Origin: Paracoccaceae bacterium
GTDB lineage: Bacteria; Pseudomonadota; Alphaproteobacteria; Rhodobacterales; Rhodobacteraceae
Direction: 5' to 3'
DNA length: 53,058 nt
NCBI GenBank assembly: GCA_002709405.1
Contig: PAQV01000090.1
Coordinates: forward strand, 1-53,058
Every line of letters begins with the position of its first letter. The stretch's first letter is position 1. The translations under genes and the position numbers were made by a program. Positions 25,002-32,834 of this stretch are shown one piece after another. The notes under the pieces are model-generated. The model had not been told where the DNA came from and searched no databases. It saw nothing but the letters and a program-made list of their open reading frames with translations.

Positions 25002-25169
25002 ATGTTGTATTGGGCACTGATCTTTTTCGTTGTCGCCTTGATTGCCGGCCTGTTCGGGTTCGGCGGCATCGCGGCAGCATCCACGGGGGTCGCGCAGATC
25101 CTCTTTGTCCTGTTCCTGATCCTGTTCCTGGCCACGCTGGTCATCCGGCTGGTGCGCGGCGCCTGGTAA
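25002..25169 (+). CDS. DUF1328 (YtjA-like) small membrane protein
   Basis: A 55-residue protein, '[20 protein letters not shown]' then '[17 protein letters not shown]' and a final membrane segment ending 'VRGAW'. The two hydrophobic segments around a Gly-rich turn are characteristic of DUF1328. Such genes are widely found in stress regulons, and the EcfG-like site upstream agrees. A ribosome site, AAAGGA, is present. It is easily missed because it is so short. Confidence 0.85.
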   Translation: MLYWALIFFVVALIAGLFGFGGIAAASTGVAQILFVLFLILFLATLVIRLVRGAW

Positions 25170-25215
25170 GGGTTGGGACACCTGTGGGCGGCCTTGCACT
25201 GGGCCGTCCAGCTCT

Positions 25216-25242
25216 CGCCCCCGCCGGTCTTTACCGGGGGCG
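25216..25242 (+). terminator. GC-rich hairpin after the DUF1328 gene
   Basis: CGCCCCCG (25216-25223) pairs with CGGGGGCG (25235-25242) over an 11-base loop. No T-run follows, so a terminator role is only possible. The remaining gap to 25355 holds no gene. Confidence 0.3.
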
Positions 25243-25355
25243 GCATCGCCACCCATCACCGACACGCCCGCACTGACGCGGGTCCTTCGGCTTGCTGCGC
25301 GCGGCCGGGGATCCCGCATCAGGCCGGGCGGTTTCCGGCAAGGACAGGCCTCTGC

Positions 25356-27014
25356 ATGAAAGACACGATGACACAGACGCGAACGGGGGCCGAGGCTCTT
25401 GTCGATGCGCTTGTCGCCCTGGACGTGACGACCGTGTTCGGCGTTCCGGGCGAGGAAACCACCGCCCTGATGGCCGCGATCGAAAGATCTGACATGGAGT
25501 TCATCCTGTGCCGTCATGAACAGGCGGCGGCCTTCATGGCCTCTGTTCACGGGCGGATGACCAGTCGGCCGGCGGTTTGCCTGGCCACCCTGGGTCCCGG
25601 AGCGACGAACCTGGTGACCGGGGTGGCGGATGCCAACCTGGACCACGTCCCGCTGATCGCCATCACCGGGCAGGGCGCGCGCCGGCGTATCGGGCGCGAC
25701 AGCCACCAGATGATCGACCTCGAGGCGCTGTTTCGCCCGATCACCAAGCTCAGCCGCAATATCCTGGACGCCGATGCCGTTCCCGGCGCCGTGGCCGAGG
25801 CCTGGCGGCAGGCTGTCACCGGCCGCCCCGGCGCGGTGCACCTGTGCCTGCCCGAGGACGTGGCCGAAGACCACACCGACCGCCAACCCGTGCCCGTGCC
25901 CCTGACGGCCCGCCCCATCCCTCCCGCCGAAACGCTTGACGAGGTGGCCGCCATGATCCTGCAGGCCGATCGGCCGATGATCCTGGCCGGGGCTGGCGTT
26001 CTGCGTGATGGAGCGGCCGAGCCGTTGCGCGCCCTGGCCGAGGCCACACGCCTGGTTGTGGCGACCACCTTCATGGGCAAGGGCATCCTGCCGCCCGATC
26101 ACCCGCAGACATTGTTCACCATCGGCCAGCCGGACGGCGATTATATCGACCTGGCCATCGAGGCGGCGGACCTGATCCTTGCCGTCGGCGTTGACCCGGT
26201 CGAACTGTCCGGCGCGGATTTCTCCTGTGATGGCCGGATTCCCGTCATAGCCATCGGCCCCGAGATCATCCCCGCCGATGCGGGCTGGCGGATGTCGGCC
26301 CAGGTGACGGGCGATATCGGTGCGGCGGTCGACGGGTTGCGCACGCGGCTTGATCCGCGCCAATGGCCCGACGTGCCGACATTCGTGGCCACCCGAGACG
26401 CCATGCGGCGGACCCTGCGCCGGTCGCGCAGCGAGCAGGTCTCGGGTCCGATCGCGCCGCAGGACATCTGCCGGGTGATCTCGGACAGGCTGCGTCCCGA
26501 GGATACCGTGCTGTCGGGGGTGGGGCTGCACAAGCTGTGGATCGCCCGCCACGTCACGCCGCGACGGCCCGGCCAGGTCATCGTTCCGAACGGGCTGGCC
26601 GGCATGGGCCTGGCCCTGCCCGGAGCCATCGCCGCCGCGCGGCTGCAGGACACTGGCCGGGTGCTGGCGATCTGCGGCGACGGCGATCTGATGATGAACC
26701 TTCAGGAAATGGAAACGGCCGCCCGCCTGTCCTTGTCGCTGACCGTGATGGTCTGGGACGACGGTGCGTTGCGCCTGATCGAGGAACATGACCCCGACGG
26801 CCCCGAGTACCGCTTTGGCAATCCCGGCTGGGACCCCCTGGCCCGGGCCTTCGGATGGCTGCACGCGCGCTGCGAGGGTGCAGCCGACCTGCCCGACCTG
26901 CTGGCCGATGCCCAGGATGCGCCGATGCCGACGCTGATTTCGGTGCCCGTGGATTACGACGCGGGCGGCGGCTTGCCGGGCACGAAATCGACGCACCAAT
27001 TGGAACCCGAATAG
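25356..27014 (+). CDS. Thiamine diphosphate-dependent enzyme, acetolactate synthase-like
   Basis: A 552-residue protein with the three-domain ThDP fold. The N-terminal PYR domain has the catalytic Glu in 'TVFGVPGEETTALM' and 'ATLGPGATNLVTGVADAN'. A central domain contains 'MILAGAGVLRDGAAEPL'. The C-terminal PP domain has 'ICGDGDLMMNLQEMETA'. The metal-site Asn pair usual after GDG is 'WDDGALRL' here. The enzyme may be a divergent acetolactate synthase or another 2-keto-acid ThDP enzyme; the substrate is not assigned. The ATG at 25356 has AAGGACAGG upstream. The dps promoter begins inside its last codons. Confidence 0.82.
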   Translation: MKDTMTQTRTGAEALVDALVALDVTTVFGVPGEETTALMAAIERSDMEFILCRHEQAAAFMASVHGRMTSRPAVCLATLGPGATNLVTGVADANLDHVPLIAITGQGARRRIGRDSHQMIDLEALFRPITKLSRNILDADAVPGAVAEAWRQAVTGRPGAVHLCLPEDVAEDHTDRQPVPVPLTARPIPPAETLDEVAAMILQADRPMILAGAGVLRDGAAEPLRALAEATRLVVATTFMGKGILPPDHPQTLFTIGQPDGDYIDLAIEAADLILAVGVDPVELSGADFSCDGRIPVIAIGPEIIPADAGWRMSAQVTGDIGAAVDGLRTRLDPRQWPDVPTFVATRDAMRRTLRRSRSEQVSGPIAPQDICRVISDRLRPEDTVLSGVGLHKLWIARHVTPRRPGQVIVPNGLAGMGLALPGAIAAARLQDTGRVLAICGDGDLMMNLQEMETAARLSLSLTVMVWDDGALRLIEEHDPDGPEYRFGNPGWDPLARAFGWLHARCEGAADLPDLLADAQDAPMPTLISVPVDYDAGGGLPGTKSTHQLEPE

Positions 27015-27027
27015 GGGTTATGCGTTT
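27002..27027 (+). promoter_or_regulatory. EcfG promoter of dps
   Basis: GGAAC (27002-27006), 16 bases, CGTTT (27023-27027): an exact match to the alphaproteobacterial EcfG consensus, 33 bases before the dps ATG. The -35 lies within the preceding gene's coding end. Confidence 0.75.
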
Positions 27028-27048
27028 GTAATATAATAGGAATTACAA
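27026..27048. promoter_or_regulatory. Palindromic operator candidate in the dps leader
   Basis: TTGTAAT (27026-27032), nine bases, ATTACAA (27042-27048): a perfect 7-bp dyad overlapping the expected start of transcription. A consensus-like TATAAT (27032-27037) lies inside it, so a second, housekeeping promoter may be under repressor control here. The binding factor is unknown. Confidence 0.5.
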
Positions 27049-27059
27049 GGAGAAGACTG

Positions 27060-27557
27060 ATGAAAGACGCATTGAAAGTTGTTCCCTCCGCCAGCCCCGT
27101 TTCGACCGGCGTGCGCGACACCGCCGCCATTGCTCAGGCGCTGAGCGGCGTTCTGGCCGACACCTACCGGCTGGTGTTCAAGACCCACGCCTATCACTGG
27201 AACGTCGAGGGCCCGCTGTTCTACTCGATCCACAAGCTGACCGAAGAGCAATACGAGAACATGTTCGCCGCCGCCGACGAGCTGGCCGAACGGATCCGTG
27301 CCCTGGGTGAGCTGGCCCCCTCGACCATGGCCCAGATCATCGACAACTCGAAGATCGAGGACCACGGCGTCGACGTGACCGCCGCTGAAATGATCGAGGA
27401 CCTGGCCTCGGACCACGAACGTGTCGCCCACCGCTTTCATGCCGTGGTCGAGCTGGTGGAAGGCCGCAAGGACCCGGTGACCGACGACCTGGCCACCGCC
27501 CGAAGCGCCTTCCACGAAAGTGCTGCCTGGATGCTGCGTGCGATCGCCAAGTCCTGA
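27060..27557 (+). CDS. dps: Dps ferritin-like DNA-protection protein
   Basis: A 165-residue Dps. The inter-subunit ferroxidase ligands are visible: His in 'KTHAYHWNVEGPLFYSIH' (about 42-59) and Asp/Glu in 'AAADELAERIRALGE' (about 71-85). Dps forms a dodecamer that oxidises Fe(II) with peroxide, stores iron and coats DNA in starvation or oxidative stress. An AAGGAGAAG ribosome site precedes the ATG. It is preceded by a consensus EcfG promoter and a palindrome and followed by a strong terminator, so it is monocistronic. Confidence 0.94.
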   Translation: MKDALKVVPSASPVSTGVRDTAAIAQALSGVLADTYRLVFKTHAYHWNVEGPLFYSIHKLTEEQYENMFAAADELAERIRALGELAPSTMAQIIDNSKIEDHGVDVTAAEMIEDLASDHERVAHRFHAVVELVEGRKDPVTDDLATARSAFHESAAWMLRAIAKS

Positions 27558-27607
27558 TCGCATCCGCAGCCGACTTGTCCCGTAGGCGTTTGCCTGCCTA
27601 CCAACTG

Positions 27608-27633
27608 GCCCCGCTTTTCAGCGGGGCTTTTTT
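27608..27633 (+). terminator. Rho-independent terminator of dps
   Basis: GCCCCGCT (27608-27615) pairs with AGCGGGGC (27620-27627) over a four-base loop and is followed by six T. Confidence 0.92.
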
Positions 27634-27692
27634 CCCCGCCGCGGCCCGCTGTGGCCGCAGGCCAAATGGGAGGACAGGACAAGTGGGCGGAC

Positions 27693-27719
27693 AAAAAAAG
27701 GGGGGCCGCGAACCCCCCC
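27693..27719 (-). terminator. Rho-independent terminator of phyR
   Basis: A GGGGGG run at 27700-27705 pairs with CCCCCC at 27713-27719. On the reverse strand the stem is followed by seven T (27699-27693). It lies about 30 bases after the phyR stop. Confidence 0.88.
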
Positions 27720-27749
27720 GTAATCGTCACCATGAAAAAGACTGTTGCG

Positions 27750-28559
27750 TCAGGCCTTCAGCGTCTCGGTCGAGGCGAAGAACATGGCCTGGCTGACGGC
27801 GGAGCGCACCTGATCCTCGCTGTAGGGCTTGGAAATCAGGAACGCCGGTTCCGGGCCTTCGCCGGTCAGCAGCCGTTCGGGATAGGCGGTGATGAAGATC
27901 ACCGGGCAATCGCCGTGCTTGGCCAGGATCCGGTTGACCGCGTCGATCCCGCTGGAGTCGTCGGCCAGGTGGATGTCGGACAGGATCATGTCGGGCTTTT
28001 CCTGGTCGGCCAGGTTGACCGCCGCTTCCTCGGTGCGCGCGACCCCGGTGATCTGGTGGCCCATCTCGGCCACGATGGCTTCGAGGTCGATGGCGATGAT
28101 CGCCTCATCCTCGATGATCATGACGCGGCCCGACACCGACTTGGACATCTCGCGATAGGCGATGTCGACAAGCTCCTTGGCTTCGTCGGGCGACACGCCA
28201 AGGATCGCCGACAGGTCTTCGAACGAGAATTCCTCGATCGTGTGCAGCAGAAGGGCTTCGCGCGTGTCGTTGGTCAGGCCGGCCAGATGCGCCTGTGCGC
28301 GGGCAGCCAGGCCGGTTTCGCCATCCGCAAAGGACGCACCGCTGGTGGACCAGATCGTGTGGAACACCTGGAACAGGGCGGCTTTGGCGGGCAGGTCCTT
28401 CCGATAGACGCTGGGTTCGGCCAGGATCGCTTCCAGCGCGGCCATGGCGTACTTGTCGCCGCGGTCCTGCGCTCCGGTGAGAGCCCGTGCATAACGGCGA
28501 AGATATGGAAGGTTCGCCCCGACGTGTGCGGCAAGGTCTCCGTTAGAGGCAGTGGTCAT
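27750..28559 (-). CDS. phyR: Anti-anti-sigma response regulator PhyR
   Basis: A 269-residue protein with an N-terminal sigma-factor-like domain (about 1-125, 'ANLPYLRRYARALTGAQ', 'FSFEDLSAILGVSPDEAKE') and a C-terminal receiver (about 140-265). The receiver has 'MIIEDEAIIAIDLEAIV', the phospho-Asp in 'MILSDIHLADDSSGID' and the Lys in 'FLISKPYSEDQV'. When phosphorylated it sequesters NepR and so frees EcfG, the master step of the alphaproteobacterial general stress response. Domain order is diagnostic. It is divergent from nepR-ecfG across a short double EcfG promoter, so it is probably autoregulated. Confidence 0.97.
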   Translation of the reverse strand: MTTASNGDLAAHVGANLPYLRRYARALTGAQDRGDKYAMAALEAILAEPSVYRKDLPAKAALFQVFHTIWSTSGASFADGETGLAARAQAHLAGLTNDTREALLLHTIEEFSFEDLSAILGVSPDEAKELVDIAYREMSKSVSGRVMIIEDEAIIAIDLEAIVAEMGHQITGVARTEEAAVNLADQEKPDMILSDIHLADDSSGIDAVNRILAKHGDCPVIFITAYPERLLTGEGPEPAFLISKPYSEDQVRSAVSQAMFFASTETLKA

Positions 28560-28590
28560 CCTGTTTGTCTCACTTTTTTAAGCTATCTAT

Positions 28591-28616
28591 GGAACCAAAC
28601 CTACCAGACGGCGTTT
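28591..28616 (+). promoter_or_regulatory. EcfG promoter of nepR-ecfG
   Basis: GGAAC (28591-28595), 16 bases, CGTTT (28612-28616), an exact consensus match about 45 bases before nepR. It supports positive autoregulation. Confidence 0.8.
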
Positions 28617-28622
28617 CGTTCC
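28598..28622 (-). promoter_or_regulatory. Candidate EcfG promoter of phyR, overlapping the nepR promoter
   Basis: Reverse strand: GGAAC (28622-28618), 16 bases, GGTT (28601-28598). It interlocks with the forward promoter within 32 bases, so the two -35/-10 pairs alternate on opposite strands. Confidence 0.6.
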
Positions 28623-28660
28623 AGTCCTAGATATAAAAATATGGTTGAGCGCAGAAACAA

Positions 28661-28861
28661 ATGACTGAGAAAGATCGCGCATCTCGGATGGAGCAGATGA
28701 TCGACGCCAATCTAAAGCGGGCGTTTGATACTGTTCTGAACGAAGATGTTCCCGACCGTTTCACGGATCTGCTTGCCCAGTTACGGGCGGCTGACGGAGC
28801 GGACGGGTCTGAACACGAAGACAGTGCAAAATCGGCTGGAGGCGCGCGCAATGGTGGCTAA
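28661..28861 (+). CDS. nepR: Anti-sigma factor NepR
   Basis: A 66-residue protein with the invariant NepR core 'IDANLKRAFDTVLNEDVPDR' followed by 'FTDLLAQLR', the two helices that grip EcfG or phospho-PhyR. The tail is acidic and Gly-rich. The gene overlaps the start of ecfG by eleven bases, giving coupled synthesis of sigma and anti-sigma. Small size and location between phyR and ecfG leave little doubt. Confidence 0.95.
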   Translation: MTEKDRASRMEQMIDANLKRAFDTVLNEDVPDRFTDLLAQLRAADGADGSEHEDSAKSAGGARNGG

Positions 28862-29402
28862 CCCGCGTGACGAAATCGTGGAGCATATCAAGTCGCTGCG
28901 CGCCTTCGCCTTCAGCCTGACCCGAAACGGGGCCCTGGCTGACGACATGGTGCAGGACGCCCTGGTCAAGGCCTGGAGCAACATCGACAGTTTCGAAGCC
29001 GGCACCAACATGCGTGCCTGGCTGTTCACGATCCTGCGGAACACCTATTATTCGCATCACCGCAAGCGCCAGCGCGAGGTCGAGGATGCCGACGGCTCGC
29101 ACGCGGAGAGCTTGTCGCAGAAGCCTGACCACGACGGCCGCCTGCAGATGCGGGATTTCAACGAAGCCTTTGCCCTGCTCAAGGAAGAGCACCGCGAAGC
29201 CCTTGTTCTGGTCGGGGCCAGCGGGTTTTCCTATGAAGAGGCGGCGGACATGTGCGGGGTCAAGGTCGGCACCATCAAGTCCCGCGTGAACCGGGCCCGG
29301 GCGCGCCTGGCCGAGCTGATGCATCTTGACGAAGACAATGGCCTGGATATGAACGATCCCATCACCACTGGAGTCGTGTCGTCCCCGACGCGCGCAGCAT
29401 GA
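28851..29402 (+). CDS. ecfG: General stress response ECF sigma factor EcfG
   Basis: A 183-residue ECF15-type sigma factor. Region 2 (about 10-75) contains 'LADDMVQDALVKAWSNIDSF' and 'NMRAWLFTILRNTYY'. Region 4 (about 115-165) has 'ALVLVGASGFSYEEAADM' and 'VGTIKSRVNRARARLAEL'. It directs RNA polymerase to GGAAC-N16/17-NGTT promoters. The ATG at 28851 is chosen for its GGAG site and its match to EcfG length; it overlaps nepR. Odd point: the last codons ('SSPTRAA') lie in the first copy of a 29-bp tandem repeat that continues past the stop. Confidence 0.95.
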   Translation: MVANPRDEIVEHIKSLRAFAFSLTRNGALADDMVQDALVKAWSNIDSFEAGTNMRAWLFTILRNTYYSHHRKRQREVEDADGSHAESLSQKPDHDGRLQMRDFNEAFALLKEEHREALVLVGASGFSYEEAADMCGVKVGTIKSRVNRARARLAELMHLDEDNGLDMNDPITTGVVSSPTRAA

Positions 29403-29459
29403 AAATGTCGTCCCCGACGCGCGCAGCATGACAAAGTCGTCTCCGACCCGCGCCGGGTA
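29377..29459 (+). repeat. Three 29-bp tandem repeats across the ecfG stop codon
   Basis: Copies 1 (29377-29405) and 2 (29406-29434) share TGTCGTCCCCGACGCGCGCA and the following GCATGA, differing at one base near the end. A third, degenerate copy starts at 29435. Copy 1 ends ecfG with 'SSPTRAA' and TGA. Each ATGA then opens a mini-frame: 'MKMSSPTRAA' and stop, then 'MTKSSPTRAG' and stop. Confidence 0.85.
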
Positions 29460-29577
29460 ACGGTTGGCGTTGTTGACAGCCGCCCGCCCTGGCCCTGTCG
29501 ACGGCGACTAGCGCCGCCCGACCACCAAGACTTCCACGGACCGACAGGTTCCAAAGACAAGACCGGAGCCGCCGCAA

Positions 29578-31296
29578 ATGAAGGGACTGTTGGCGCCACT
29601 GCGCAGCTTGACCGGCCAGTTGGTCGTGCTGCTGACCCTGGCCCTTCTGCCACTGGGACTGATCTCGGTCTACCAGACACGCGCCGTCGTGTCCGAGGCC
29701 GAGCGTCTGAACCAGGCGGCGTTGCTTGCCGAAACCGAATCCGCCGCCGCCGCGGAACGCGAATTGATCCGCGAGGCATTGGGCGCGGCCCAGGGGATGT
29801 CGGCCCTCGGGCTCAGCCGCCTGCAATCCGAATGCGATGAACTGCTGGCCGAATTTGTGCGGTTCCACCCGCGCTTTGCCTATGCCGGGTTCTCGGACAC
29901 GCAGGGCAACATCGCCTGCGCCTCGCGCGCGTCTGGCATGAACATTTTCGATTCCGAGACCTTCCAGCGCATCGTCGACACCAACGGCCCGCACATGGAA
30001 CTGGTCGCGCGCGGGCGTGTAACCGGCATTCCCGTGGTTGTCGTCGCCGAACCGATCCGCCGGGATGGCCAGGTCGAAGGCTACGTGATGATCTCGATTC
30101 CGTCGCGGGTCGCCGATGCGCTGCTGAACGACGAGGCGACGGAAGACGGCCTGCACATGGCCGCGATCAATTCCGATGGCCAGATCATTTCCGCCACCGG
30201 AGGCGTGGACACGGCACAGGCGCTCATGCCGACCGGTGTGTTGCCGGCCTCGGTCTTCGACCGCGTGGGTGAAACCTTTCACGCCTGGACAAGCGAAGGC
30301 GAGCGACGGGTCTTTGCCATTTCCGAAATCGTGCCCGGATCGGCCGCGATCGTCGGCAGCTGGCCGGCCGACCTGGCGGTCAGCGATCACGCGATCTGGC
30401 GCGCCCGGTTGTCGGTGATCTTTCCCCTGCTGATGTGGCTTGCGGGCATGGGCGTGGCCTTTTTCGGGGTCCAGCGCCTGGTGATCCGCCACGTGCAGGC
30501 CCTGGCCTCGGCGATGCGCCAGCACGCCCTGGGGCGGCTGACCCGCGGCCGGATCGAGTTGGACCGCCCGCCCGATGAGTTGAAAGCCGCGGAAACCGCC
30601 TTCAACCGGATGATCCTGCTGCTGGCCCAGGCCGAGGCCAAGCAGGAACAGGACCTGCGCGACAAGGAGGTCCTGCTGCGCGAGGTGCACCACCGGGTGA
30701 AGAACAACCTGCAACTGATCGCCTCGATCATGAACATGCAGTCGCGCCTGACCCATTCGTCCGAAGCCAGGCGCATCCTTGGCGACCTGCAGCGGCGGGT
30801 GCGCGGCTTGGCGACCTTGCACCGGTCGCTTTACACCGGCCCCGAGACGACAACGATCGATGGGGCCGAGATGATCGAGACCCTGTTGACCGATCTTGCG
30901 CCGGTCAGCCCGGACACCGATCTGAAGATCGACACCAAGCTGGACCCGGTGGACCTGTTCCCCGATCAGGCCGTGCCGCTGTCGATGTTGTTCTCGGAGG
31001 CGATGACCAACGCGATCAAGTACGCCGGCCGCCCGGCGGATGGGCCGGCCCGGATCTGGATCCGCCTGGACGTGCACGACGATGGCACCATCCATTTCAT
31101 CCTGGAAAACACGGTCGGCCGGCGGGTGATGCCGGAAAGCGATTTCGACCAGGAACTGGGGGGCCTGGGCACGCGCCTGATGCGGGCCTTCATCAGCCAA
31201 TTGGAAGGAAGATCGGAACAAGCCGAGGAGGACGGGACTTTCCGTTATGAGGTGATCTTCAAACGCGCCGATTTCACCGGGGGCGCCCCGTCTTAA
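29578..31296 (+). CDS. Membrane sensor histidine kinase, HisKA_2 type (probable PhyK)
   Basis: A 572-residue kinase. A first membrane segment ('LVVLLTLALLPLGLISVY', about 15-32) and a second ('LSVIFPLLMWLAGMGVAFF', about 280-298) enclose a periplasmic ~245-residue sensor region with a Cache/PAS-like layout. HAMP-like linker, then the H-box 'LREVHHRVKNNLQLIASIMN' (about 372-391) and N-box 'LFSEAMTNAIKYAGRP'. The H-box type and position next to nepR-ecfG fit PhyK, the kinase that phosphorylates PhyR. Signal unknown. It starts 176 bases after ecfG, beyond the tandem repeats, and a TTGACA at about 29473 may give it its own promoter. Confidence 0.85.
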   Translation: MKGLLAPLRSLTGQLVVLLTLALLPLGLISVYQTRAVVSEAERLNQAALLAETESAAAAERELIREALGAAQGMSALGLSRLQSECDELLAEFVRFHPRFAYAGFSDTQGNIACASRASGMNIFDSETFQRIVDTNGPHMELVARGRVTGIPVVVVAEPIRRDGQVEGYVMISIPSRVADALLNDEATEDGLHMAAINSDGQIISATGGVDTAQALMPTGVLPASVFDRVGETFHAWTSEGERRVFAISEIVPGSAAIVGSWPADLAVSDHAIWRARLSVIFPLLMWLAGMGVAFFGVQRLVIRHVQALASAMRQHALGRLTRGRIELDRPPDELKAAETAFNRMILLLAQAEAKQEQDLRDKEVLLREVHHRVKNNLQLIASIMNMQSRLTHSSEARRILGDLQRRVRGLATLHRSLYTGPETTTIDGAEMIETLLTDLAPVSPDTDLKIDTKLDPVDLFPDQAVPLSMLFSEAMTNAIKYAGRPADGPARIWIRLDVHDDGTIHFILENTVGRRVMPESDFDQELGGLGTRLMRAFISQLEGRSEQAEEDGTFRYEVIFKRADFTGGAPS

Positions 31297-31306
31297 AGGC
31301 TATTCA

Positions 31307-32800
31307 GTGACGATGCAGGACAAGGTCATGGCCGATTTCGAGGTCTTCATCACCGCCGAGGAAGCCTGGCCGGCCTTCGAGCGCGCCGTGCTGGCCGCCC
31401 AAACGGACATCGTGGCGGGGTTTCGCATCTTCGACATGCGCACCCGCCTGCGCAGTCCCGAGGCGAAAGCCATCGGCGAGACCTGGTTCGACCTTCTGGA
31501 ACATGCCCTGAAACGCGGGGTACGGGTGCGGCTGATCGTGTCGGATTTCGATCCGGTGATGGCCACCGAACTGCATGAACTGACCTGGCAGACCAAGCGC
31601 CAGGCTGGCGCCCTGTGGGAAATCGCCCGCCCGGCGCCGGGCCAGCTGCGGGTGATCGCCGACCTGCACGCGGCCGAGGCGGGGCTATTGCCCTGGCTTG
31701 GCCTGCTGCCCGCAACGGTCCTGAAGTGGCGCGACCGGCTGAGCCGCATCAAGGGCATGCGCCGCAAGATGCGCGCCGTGCGGCTGGATCCCGACCGTCT
31801 GCCGGGGCTTTACCCGGTCAGCCACCACCAGAAGGTCGCCGTGATCGACGACGCGGTGCTGTACGTCGGCGGGCTGGACCTGAACGAACGGCGCTGGGAC
31901 ACGCCCCGCCACGAACTGCCCGCCGCGGAGACCTGGTCGGACGTGCAGCTGATGGTCCGCGGCCCCGAGGCGCAGCAGGCCCGCATTCACCTGGACGAGA
32001 TGCTCGCCGTGACCGGCGGCACAGCGGAACCGACCCCGTTGGCCGACGTGCGGCGGACCGTATCCGCGCCCCGGCGGTTCCAGTTCCCCTTCCTGTCGCC
32101 GCGCACCGTGCTGCACGAGATCGAAGAGGATCACCTGGCCGCCTTCGCCCGCGCCCGCCACCTGATCTATGTCGAAACCCAGTTCCTGCGCTCGTCCATC
32201 ATCTCTCGGGCGCTGGCCGAAGCGGCCGAGACCAACCCCGACCTGCGGCTGATGGTGGTCCTGCCGGCCCTGCCCGAGGACGTGGCCTTCGACGGCTCGC
32301 GCGAGCTGGACGCAAGGTTCGGCATGGCCCGCCAGTCCGAGGCGATCTCGCGCATCCAGCAGGCTTTTGGCCCCCGGGCCACCTTTGGCAGTCCCGTCCA
32401 GCCCCGTTTTGCCGCGCGCGACAGCGCCGCCGTGCTGGCCGGGTCGCCCATCGTCTACGTGCACAACAAGCTGCTGGTGATCGACGACACCTTCGCCATG
32501 GTCGGCTCGGCCAACCTGAACGGCCGGTCGATGCACTGGGATACCGAGGTCGCCCTGCGCCTGACCGCGCCCGAACGCATCGAGGCCCTGCGCGCGGCCT
32601 TGTTCCGGCACTGGTGGGCCGATCCGCTACCGCCCGAGGCCCGCTTTGTAGAAACGCTGCAACCCTGGTGGGACAAGGAAATCACCCGCAACGGGCTGCG
32701 CCGGCCGGAAAACCGGTCGGGTTTCCTGGTGCCGCACGTACCGGACGCGATGTCGGATTTGCACGCCGATCTGCCCGGCGTGACCGAGGACCTGGTCTGA
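31307..32800 (+). CDS. Phospholipase D-like protein with two HKD motifs
   Basis: A 497-residue protein. HKD1 'HHQKVAVIDDAVLYVGGLD' lies near residue 172 and HKD2 'VHNKLLVIDDTFAMVGSANL' near 384. Both have the full H-x-K-x4-D signature, so it should be catalytically competent on phosphodiesters: phospholipase D, or a cardiolipin synthase-like transfer. No membrane segment or signal peptide is obvious. It begins ten bases after the kinase gene (GTG 31307, or ATG 31313), suggesting co-transcription with it. The link between the stress pathway and lipid metabolism is inferred from this. Confidence 0.87.
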   Translation: MTMQDKVMADFEVFITAEEAWPAFERAVLAAQTDIVAGFRIFDMRTRLRSPEAKAIGETWFDLLEHALKRGVRVRLIVSDFDPVMATELHELTWQTKRQAGALWEIARPAPGQLRVIADLHAAEAGLLPWLGLLPATVLKWRDRLSRIKGMRRKMRAVRLDPDRLPGLYPVSHHQKVAVIDDAVLYVGGLDLNERRWDTPRHELPAAETWSDVQLMVRGPEAQQARIHLDEMLAVTGGTAEPTPLADVRRTVSAPRRFQFPFLSPRTVLHEIEEDHLAAFARARHLIYVETQFLRSSIISRALAEAAETNPDLRLMVVLPALPEDVAFDGSRELDARFGMARQSEAISRIQQAFGPRATFGSPVQPRFAARDSAAVLAGSPIVYVHNKLLVIDDTFAMVGSANLNGRSMHWDTEVALRLTAPERIEALRAALFRHWWADPLPPEARFVETLQPWWDKEITRNGLRRPENRSGFLVPHVPDAMSDLHADLPGVTEDLV

Positions 32801-32834
32801 TCCAAAAATAACTGTGCCTGTGACGCGTATCTCA

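Noticed and set aside
24897-26999. A 700-codon reverse frame opposite the ThDP enzyme
   Set aside because: Shadow frame; the forward strand holds clear ThDP motifs and the DUF1328 gene.
29377-29459. Possible CRISPR-like array
   Set aside because: The 29-bp units are directly adjacent without spacers and overlap the ecfG stop; no cas genes are present.
29362-31221. A 619-codon reverse frame opposite the histidine kinase
   Set aside because: Antisense to intact H-box and N-box motifs; no start signal.
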